In this document: in pieces, positions 59,171 to 64,000 of the stretch
Layout: each line of letters opens with the position of its first letter
Position numbering within the stretch: position 1 is the first letter of the stretch
NCBI RefSeq assembly: GCF_029218125.1
Contig: NZ_JARFXX010000001.1
Coordinates: 62,001 to 126,000 of the forward strand
DNA length: 64,000 nucleotides
Direction: 5' to 3'
DNA from: Oscillibacter faecalis_A
GTDB taxonomy: Bacteria > Bacillota > Clostridia > Oscillospirales > Oscillospiraceae
The notes under the pieces: generated by a model
Database searches by the model: none
What the model was told of the DNA's origin: nothing
Seen by the model: only the letters and a program-made list of their open reading frames with translations
Program-made: the position numbers and the translations under genes

Positions 59171-60196
59171 TCAGGTCATCTGCTTGCGGCGGCTGAGGTT
59201 CATGGTACCGTCCTGCATGGAGTTCAGGGAGTCCAGACTCTTGCCGGTACCCAGCACCACACAGGAGATGGCGTCCTCCGCCACGGTGGTGTGGATGCCG
59301 GTGCGGGCGGTGACCAGCTTATCAAAGCCGTACACCAGACTGCCGCCGCCGGTCATGATGATGCCGTTGGTGGACACATCCGCCACCAGCTCCGGGGGCG
59401 TCCGCTCCAGCACAGAGTGGATAGCCTCCATAATGCGCTCCACCGGTTCCTCAAAGGCGTCCATCATCTCCGTGGAGCTGACAGTCACCACCTTGGGAAG
59501 ACCCGTCAGCAGACAGCGGCCCTTGACGTCCATGGTCTCCTCCTCGTCCTTGGGGAAGACGCAGCCGATCTGCTTTTTCATCTCCTCGGCGGTGCGCTCA
59601 CCCACCAGCAGATTGTGCTTGCGGCGCATATACTTCACCACAGCCTCATTGAGCTGGTCGCCGGCGATCTTGATAGAGGCGGATTCCACCACGCCGGAGA
59701 GGGAGATCACAGCGATGTCCGCCGTACCGCCGCCGATGTCCACCACCATGTGGCCGTCGGGCTGGGTGATGTCGATGCCCGCGCCGATGGCCGCCGCTAC
59801 CGGCTCCTCAATAAGATACACCTTCCGGGCGCCGGCTTGAATACCGGCATCGATGACGGCGCGCTCCTCAACCTCCGTGATACCGGAGGGCACGCAGATG
59901 ATGACCCGGGGCTTGAAGAAGGAAAAGCCCGCGACCTTATGAATAAACTCCTTGAGCATCCGCTCCGTCATATCGTAGTCGGAGATAACGCCCTCCCGCA
60001 GAGGCCGGATGGCGATGATGTTGCCGGGGGTACGGCCCAGCATAGCCTGCGCGTCCGTGCCCACCTTCAGCAGCTTGCCGGTGGTCTTATCCATAGCCAC
60101 CACAGAGGGCTCGTTGAGCACAACGCCCTTGCCCTTTACATATACCAATACGGAGGCGGTACCCAAGTCGATACCGATATCTTTTGCGATCCCCAT
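59171..60196 (-). CDS. mreB: Rod shape-determining protein MreB/Mbl
   Basis: This actin homologue organises elongation of the lateral wall. The 341-residue protein has the ATPase motifs IGIDLGTASVLVYVKGKG at residue 7, PSGITEVEERAV near residue 115, VVDIGGGTADIAVISL near residue 152 and MTGGGSLVYGFDKL near residue 288. Because mreC and mreD are not adjacent, this copy may be the Mbl- or MreBH-type paralogue. It follows comF on the same strand after 118 nt. Confidence 0.95.
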   Translation of the reverse strand: MGIAKDIGIDLGTASVLVYVKGKGVVLNEPSVVAMDKTTGKLLKVGTDAQAMLGRTPGNIIAIRPLREGVISDYDMTERMLKEFIHKVAGFSFFKPRVIICVPSGITEVEERAVIDAGIQAGARKVYLIEEPVAAAIGAGIDITQPDGHMVVDIGGGTADIAVISLSGVVESASIKIAGDQLNEAVVKYMRRKHNLLVGERTAEEMKKQIGCVFPKDEEETMDVKGRCLLTGLPKVVTVSSTEMMDAFEEPVERIMEAIHSVLERTPPELVADVSTNGIIMTGGGSLVYGFDKLVTARTGIHTTVAEDAISCVVLGTGKSLDSLNSMQDGTMNLSRRKQMT

Positions 60197-60314
60197 CGTG
60201 ACACCTCATGTTCTTTCCGCAAATGTTGTACGGAATCTATTATAAGCGGAATTTCCGTCCGCAATCATACATTTTCAATTATAACGGTACATATCCCCGA
60301 TTGCAAGACAGGAA

Positions 60315-60986
60315 TTATGAATTTTTTCCCTTTTTCGCCGGCGGCGTCCGGGCGGCGGTGAGGCACAGCACCGAGGCGGCGCCGTTATCCCGCAGCACCC
60401 GCACACACTCGGAGAGCGTGGCGCCGGTGGTATGGATGTCATCCACCAGCAGAATGCGCCGGTCCACGATCAGTGCCGGGTCCGCCGGGTCGTAGACCCC
60501 CAGCACGTTGGCCCGCCGTGCAGCCTCGCCCTGCAGGCCGGACTGCGCCGGGTTATCCTGAATTTTATTCAGCAGGCGGACGGGCTTGGTGCCCCAATGG
60601 CGGCACATGGCCTCCGCCAGCAGCCGGGACTGGTCATAGCCTCGCTTTTTCAGCCGCTTTGCGCTCACCGGCACCCAAGTCACACTGTCAAATTCTCCCC
60701 CGAACCGCTCCGCCGCACACCGGGCCAGCAGCTCGCCCAGCGGCTCCGCCAACGCGGAGCCGCCCCGGAATTTCAGGCGCAGCAGGGTGTCCCGCACCGC
60801 GCCCTCGTACCACAGCGGCGCGGCGCAGGTCAAATCCTTTTCCGTTTTGACCACCTGTTCCTCCGGAATCCACGGCAAATCCTTTTCACACACGGGGCAG
60901 ATGCCTACCTCGTCCAAAACCTTGCCGCAGAAGGGGCATTTCGGCGGAAAGAACAGGTTGATGATGCTTTCAAAAAAATGATTCAT
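60315..60986 (-). CDS. ComF family protein (phosphoribosyltransferase-like)
   Basis: ComF proteins take part in DNA uptake and processing or have related housekeeping roles. The 223-residue protein has an N-terminal zinc ribbon (CPFCGK and CPVCEK, near residues 17-35) and a type I phosphoribosyltransferase domain with KKRGYDQSRLLAEA near residue 117 and the PRPP loop LLVDDIHTTGATL near residue 186. Its start overlaps the stop of the upstream Xre gene by 4 nt. Confidence 0.92.
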   Translation of the reverse strand: MNHFFESIINLFFPPKCPFCGKVLDEVGICPVCEKDLPWIPEEQVVKTEKDLTCAAPLWYEGAVRDTLLRLKFRGGSALAEPLGELLARCAAERFGGEFDSVTWVPVSAKRLKKRGYDQSRLLAEAMCRHWGTKPVRLLNKIQDNPAQSGLQGEAARRANVLGVYDPADPALIVDRRILLVDDIHTTGATLSECVRVLRDNGAASVLCLTAARTPPAKKGKNS

Positions 60987-61225
60987 TTTTTCTTCCGAGG
61001 ATAAGGCTTCGGCTCATCGGTCAGGCCAACTAAATAGTCGATGCTGACGCCATAGTATTCGGCCAATTTGATGATTGCGTCCAGCGGATACCGTGAAACG
61101 CCAATTTCGTATTGGCTATATGTGTTTTGGCTGACATGGAGCACGTTCGCAACGTCTTTCTGCGTGAGGCCTCTGTCGTTTCGCAAATCTCGGATTCTTC
61201 CATATTTCAATATCTCAGTTCGCAT
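60983..61225 (-). CDS. Small Xre family DNA-binding protein
   Basis: The 80-residue protein is essentially one helix-turn-helix domain (RIRDLRNDRGLTQKDVANVL, then SQNTYSQYEIG) followed by a Lys-rich tail. The ATG at 61225 has AGGTGAT 6 nt upstream; ATG 61231 and GTG 61234 are alternatives. It is coupled to comF by a 4-nt overlap. Its targets are unknown; a role in regulating its own operon is usual for such proteins. Confidence 0.85.
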   Translation of the reverse strand: MRTEILKYGRIRDLRNDRGLTQKDVANVLHVSQNTYSQYEIGVSRYPLDAIIKLAEYYGVSIDYLVGLTDEPKPYPRKKK

Positions 61226-61838
61226 ATACATCACCTAAAACGAGTATATGTATCTTGAAATAAGATATTTTTACTTTATCTGGAAATCAGATAAAACCGT
61301 CTGCTCCCGCAGAGGGCAGTTCCCACTACGGGGCAAGGGGAAGGGGCCTTTGGCGCAAAGGCCCCTCCCCCTTAGACCCCCACCCGAAACATGGGGGACG
61401 CCACCCGTCCCCCATGCCCCCTCGTGGCACAAAGGGGCGGGACTGCGGTCCCTCCCCTTTGGAAACCCCTCCCGGAGTTGGACGGGGGAGCGGCAGCGGA
61501 AAGAAGAGCAGGGGATGTCCTATTTGCACCCCGTTGTGCTCCATGCCCGTAGATGCGGCGGCGCACCTGATTTGAGATTCAGGTATAGCGCAGCCGGTAG
61601 GGGAGTTTCAAGTTCAGTCGGCAGTTCGTGACGGCCAGCCCCCGTTTTGGGTGAGTTGACCGCTTTGCCGGTCAACTCATCCCTCAGCGCTTTTTCTTTT
61701 GTACCGTGTCCGGCACGTTTTCTTTTTGGCAAGACAAAAAGAAAATGTGGGGGACATTCTGCACGGCAAAGCCGTGCTTCCTGTCCCGGAAGCCGGGACT
61801 ACCCTTTGCACTATTAAGGCGCGATCAAAACAACCTTC
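61226..61838. other. Gene-free GC-rich region rich in hairpins
   Basis: I find no supportable gene in these 613 bases. There are several strong inverted repeats: GGGGAAGGGGCCTTTG/CAAAGGCCCCTCCCC near 61335-61371, ATGGGGGACG/CGTCCCCCAT near 61392-61417, AAAGGGG/CCCCTTT near 61430-61463, and TTTTCTTTTTG/CAAAAAGAAAA at about 61718-61745. No tRNA or known riboswitch pattern was recognised. Confidence 0.5.
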
Positions 61839-61867
61839 TTGTGAAATGCCAAAATTCATGGTATGAT
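61839..61867 (+). promoter_or_regulatory. Promoter of rnhA
   Basis: TTGTGA (61839-61844), a 17-nt spacer and TATGAT (61862-61867), about 30 nt before the start codon. Confidence 0.6.
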
Positions 61868-61896
61868 AACATGAAAAATCTCAAAGGATGTTTAAG

Positions 61897-62334
61897 ATGA
61901 AACAAGTCACCATTTATACCGATGGCGCCTGCTCCGGCAATCCCGGCCCCGGCGGCTGGGGCGCCATTTTGATGTACGGCGCTCACCGGCGGGAACTGTC
62001 CGGCGGCGAGGCGGAAACCACCAACAACCGCATGGAGCTCACCGCCGTGATTCGGGCGCTGTCGCTTTTGAAGGAGCCCTGCATCGTGGAGCTGTGGAGC
62101 GATTCCAAATACGTCATTGACGGACTTTCCAAGGGCTGGGCCAAGGGCTGGAGAGCCCGGGGCTGGGTAAAAAGCGATAAAAAGCCCGCCCTGAACCCCG
62201 ACCTCTGGGACGAGCTGCTGCGGCTGGAGGGCCTGCACACGCTGCACTACCACTGGGTCAAGGGCCACGCGGAGAACGAGTACAATAACCGCTGCGATGA
62301 GCTGGCGGTGGCAGAGAGCCGCAAATTCAAATAG
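61897..62334 (+). CDS. rnhA: Ribonuclease HI
   Basis: The enzyme degrades RNA in RNA-DNA hybrids. The 145-residue protein has all four carboxylates of the active site: TDGACSGNPGPGGWG near residue 8, NNRMELTAVI near residue 44, SDSKYVIDGL near residue 69 and HAENEYNNRCDELA near residue 125. It has no N-terminal hybrid-binding domain. The ATG at 61897 is favoured by AAAGGA 9 nt upstream; ATG 61888 overlaps that site. Confidence 0.97.
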   Translation: MKQVTIYTDGACSGNPGPGGWGAILMYGAHRRELSGGEAETTNNRMELTAVIRALSLLKEPCIVELWSDSKYVIDGLSKGWAKGWRARGWVKSDKKPALNPDLWDELLRLEGLHTLHYHWVKGHAENEYNNRCDELAVAESRKFK

Positions 62335-62452
62335 CAGGCGGCCGAAACGTTTACAATTTATTCACAGCAAACACACAATTTCGCAAAATTGTTTGGGTAT
62401 CTTAATACTTGCAAAGGGTCCTCCCAACCCGATGCGTTTTCTCCCTCCTAAA

Positions 62453-62497
62453 ACACACAGCAAAGACCCCCGGCCATTGGCCGGGGGTCTTTGTGTA
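62453..62497. terminator. Bidirectional terminator between rnhA and nadE
   Basis: ACAAAGACCCCCGGCC and its complement form a stem of at least 14 bp between convergent genes. Confidence 0.8.
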
Positions 62498-62575
62498 TTG
62501 CTTCTTGAACGCGTCTGCCGGTTTTCCAGCAGTCCCTTTGCCTCCGATTTCCCGGATACAGGCGGCGTTGGCCGC

Positions 62576-63346
62576 TTACTTATAATAGTCGGTCTCGTCT
62601 GTCAGGGCCATGGAAAGTCCGTTGTGATACACCGGCATCAGTTGGAACTTGAAGCGGCTGGCGCGGTGGAGCCGGTCGATCTTCTCCTTCACTGCCGGGT
62701 CCGCCACGCCCTTGCGGACGTACTCATTGACCGCGTGATAGGAAAAGCCGAGGTTATCCTCGTCCGTCAAACCAGTCAGTCCATCGGAGGGCGGCTTGAT
62801 GAGGAATTTTTCCGGCAAACCCAGCTCCACTCCCAGTGCGATGACCTCCTCCGTGGTGTACATCCCCAGCGGAGAGAAGGCTCCGGCGGCGTCGCCGTAA
62901 ACCGTGCAGTAGCCCACCCAGTCCTCGGAGAGATTGGAGGTATTGAGCACAATGCCGCCCTTCTCGCTCTGCGCCACGGCGTACAGCGTCAGCATCCGCA
63001 TCCGGGAGGGCAGATTTACCCGGGTCTGGCGGCTGGGCTGCATACCAAGCCGCTCCATCTCACCGAGAATGCCCGAGGTCCCCCCCTGAATATTGAACAC
63101 ATAGTGCCGGAGGTTCAGGAATTCCACCAATCCGTTGGAATAGTCAATATCCGGCTGAATACCGTCCGGCATAAGCACGCCCACCACGTTTTCCCGACCA
63201 TAGGCCGCCACAGCCAGCGCGGCCACAGTGGCGCTGTCCTTGCCGCCGGAAATGCCGATGACCGCCGTTTTGCCGCCGCAGGCGGTCATCTGCTGCCGCA
63301 TCCATGCCAGCAGACCGGGCAGTTGTTCCTTTGCGTGAAATTCCAT
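62576..63346 (-). CDS. nadE: NAD+ synthase (ammonia-dependent)
   Basis: NadE amidates nicotinic acid adenine dinucleotide to NAD. The 256-residue protein has the PP-loop IGISGGKDSATVAAL near residue 29, NTSNLSEDWVGYCTVYGDAAG near residue 150 in two halves, and the tail DNLGFSYHAVNEYV near residue 205. No glutaminase domain is fused, so it uses free ammonia. The ATG at 63346 has AAAGGG upstream; the frame is open further but into repeat sequence. It is transcribed alone. Confidence 0.94.
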   Translation of the reverse strand: MEFHAKEQLPGLLAWMRQQMTACGGKTAVIGISGGKDSATVAALAVAAYGRENVVGVLMPDGIQPDIDYSNGLVEFLNLRHYVFNIQGGTSGILGEMERLGMQPSRQTRVNLPSRMRMLTLYAVAQSEKGGIVLNTSNLSEDWVGYCTVYGDAAGAFSPLGMYTTEEVIALGVELGLPEKFLIKPPSDGLTGLTDEDNLGFSYHAVNEYVRKGVADPAVKEKIDRLHRASRFKFQLMPVYHNGLSMALTDETDYYK

Positions 63347-63423
63347 ACGATCACCCTTTCGGAAGTCTTGATGCCCTATTGTAAAACGATGGGCGCATTT
63401 TTGCAAGAATTTTCGCCAAAAAG

Positions 63424-63451
63424 AGGGCGGAGGGCTGAAGCCCTCCGCCCT
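63424..63451. repeat. Direct copy 1 of the palindrome flanking element copy D
   Basis: The 28-bp palindrome AGGGCGGAGGGC-TGAA-GCCCTCCGCCCT is repeated exactly at 63614-63641. The outer AAG (63421-63423) pairs with CTT (63642-63644) beyond the far copy. Confidence 0.88.
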
Positions 63452-63613
63452 GAGGCTGTCGATAAAGTGATAAATTTTCCGCAACGGTAAGGAAGGGTGT
63501 GCGCGGGAAACCCAAGAAGGGTGTCCTGCGCCATTAAAATCCTAAGTTTTCAGAACTTTTATAAAGTTCTGAAAACTTGCTCAGCGGGGCGAAAAAACTT
63601 TTTCGCCCCGCTG
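63452..63613 (+). repeat. Dispersed structured element, copy D (162 bp)
   Basis: It begins GAGGCTGTCGATAAAGTG, contains the 57-nt core (63486-63542), then a perfect hairpin AAGTTTTCAGAACTTT/AAAGTTCTGAAAACTT and a second perfect hairpin CAGCGGGGCGAAAAA/TTTTTCGCCCCGCTG at its 3' end. It is the best preserved copy and is bracketed by identical 28-bp palindromes. It is antisense to the P-type ATPase transcript that ends at 63652. Confidence 0.88.
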
Positions 63614-63641
63614 AGGGCGGAGGGCTGAAGCCCTCCGCCCT
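63614..63641. repeat. Direct copy 2 of the palindrome flanking element copy D
   Basis: This is identical to 63424-63451. It lies 10 nt after the ATPase stop and probably derives from that gene's terminator. Confidence 0.88.
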
Positions 63642-63651
63642 CTTATCCGCA

Positions 63652-64000
63652 TTATTTTTTCTCGGCCTCCTTGACGTTCAGGCAGCGCATGGCGTTGAGA
63701 ATGGCGATAAACGCCACGCCCACATCGGCAAAGACTGCCAGCCACATCGGTGCCTTACCCAGAGCGCCCATCACCAGCACCACGGCCTTCACTGCCAGAG
63801 CGAACACGATGTTCTGGTGCACGATGCCCACGGTCTTGCGAGCAATGCCGATGGCCACGGCGATTTTGGAGGGCTGATCGTCCATCAGCACCACATCCGC
63901 CGCCTCGATGGCGGCATCGCTGCCAAGACCTCCCATGGCAATGCCGATGTCGGCGCGGGTCAGCACCGGGGCATCGTTGATACCGTCGCCCACAAAGGCC
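63652..64000 (-). CDS. Cadmium/zinc-type heavy-metal P-type ATPase, C-terminal part
   Basis: Only the last 116 or so codons are in the window. They hold the hinge motif GDGINDAPVLTRADIGIAMG and the following GSDAAIEAADVVLM characteristic of the CadA/ZntA subgroup of P1B ATPases. Two C-terminal membrane helices follow, and the end is Lys/Glu-rich. The full protein would export Zn, Cd or Pb from the cytoplasm. The 5' part lies beyond the right edge. Confidence 0.92.
   Translation of the reverse strand, partial: AFVGDGINDAPVLTRADIGIAMGGLGSDAAIEAADVVLMDDQPSKIAVAIGIARKTVGIVHQNIVFALAVKAVVLVMGALGKAPMWLAVFADVGVAFIAILNAMRCLNVKEAEKK

Noticed and set aside
61326..61732. Several small frames in the GC-rich gap upstream of rnhA
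   Set aside because: All are low-complexity Gly/Pro/Arg-rich translations of hairpins without start signals.
63347..63484. N-terminal extension of NadE
   Set aside because: The added residues are encoded by the flanking palindrome and element copy D, and the AAAGGG ribosome binding site points to ATG 63346.
1..64000. CRISPR arrays, tRNA, rRNA, prophage or conjugative genes
   Set aside because: I looked for regularly spaced repeats, tRNA-like GGTTCGA arms, integrases and relaxases and found none that could be supported.

Overview
The window reads as a continuous piece of chromosome from a GC-rich, spore-forming, anaerobic Firmicute. The Oscillospiraceae (Flavonifractor, Intestinimonas and relatives) are my best inference. 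Evidence: spoVAD-spoVAE, RNase Y, a Thr T-box, TPP and lysine riboswitches, SLH-domain and lipobox proteins, a Re-type citrate synthase, and strong AGGAGG ribosome binding sites. I found no rRNA, tRNA, CRISPR array, phage, IS transposase or conjugation gene.

Layout. 1-14.3 kb is organic-acid and amino-acid metabolism: threonine ammonia-lyase with a symporter; an HMG-CoA-lyase-like enzyme with a class III CoA transferase, divergent from a PrpR-like regulator; malic enzyme with a LarA-like protein, divergent from an AEC permease; and a DctPQM TRAP transporter. 14.7-19.9 kb is an operon for the oxidative TCA branch from oxaloacetate and acetyl-CoA to 2-oxoglutarate: Re-citrate synthase, GntR regulator, aconitase and isocitrate dehydrogenase. 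19.9-22.8 kb is an NhaC-type transporter with an M20 hydrolase behind a lysine riboswitch. 23-25.7 kb is thiE-HAD-thiD behind a TPP riboswitch. 26-39 kb holds a cysteine-desulfidase-like enzyme, spoVAD-spoVAE, a NodB lipoprotein, cdd, HtrA, two oxidoreductases, rny, an amidase and an RlmI-like methyltransferase. 39-46 kb is a MacAB-like exporter cluster with an SLH protein. 46-49.3 kb is a TAXI TRAP system. 49.6-51.8 kb is thrS with its T-box. 51.9-64 kb is housekeeping: UPF0126, LysR, YmdB, NUDIX, YbaK, an SbcD-like nuclease, asparaginase, a DUF2156-GNAT protein, MreB, ComF, a Xre regulator, RNase HI, NadE and the end of a Cd/Zn P-type ATPase.

The most unusual signal is a dispersed, hairpin-rich, noncoding element of about 160 bp, present four times (2846-3007, 25785-25910, 51450-51607, 63452-63613). 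Each copy keeps a conserved core of about 57 nt and ends in a hairpin that abuts another hairpin or the T-box motif. Two copies sit between exact direct copies of a terminator palindrome, as if inserted with duplication of the whole palindrome. A third copy lies inside the thrS T-box leader, between the stem I region and the antiterminator.
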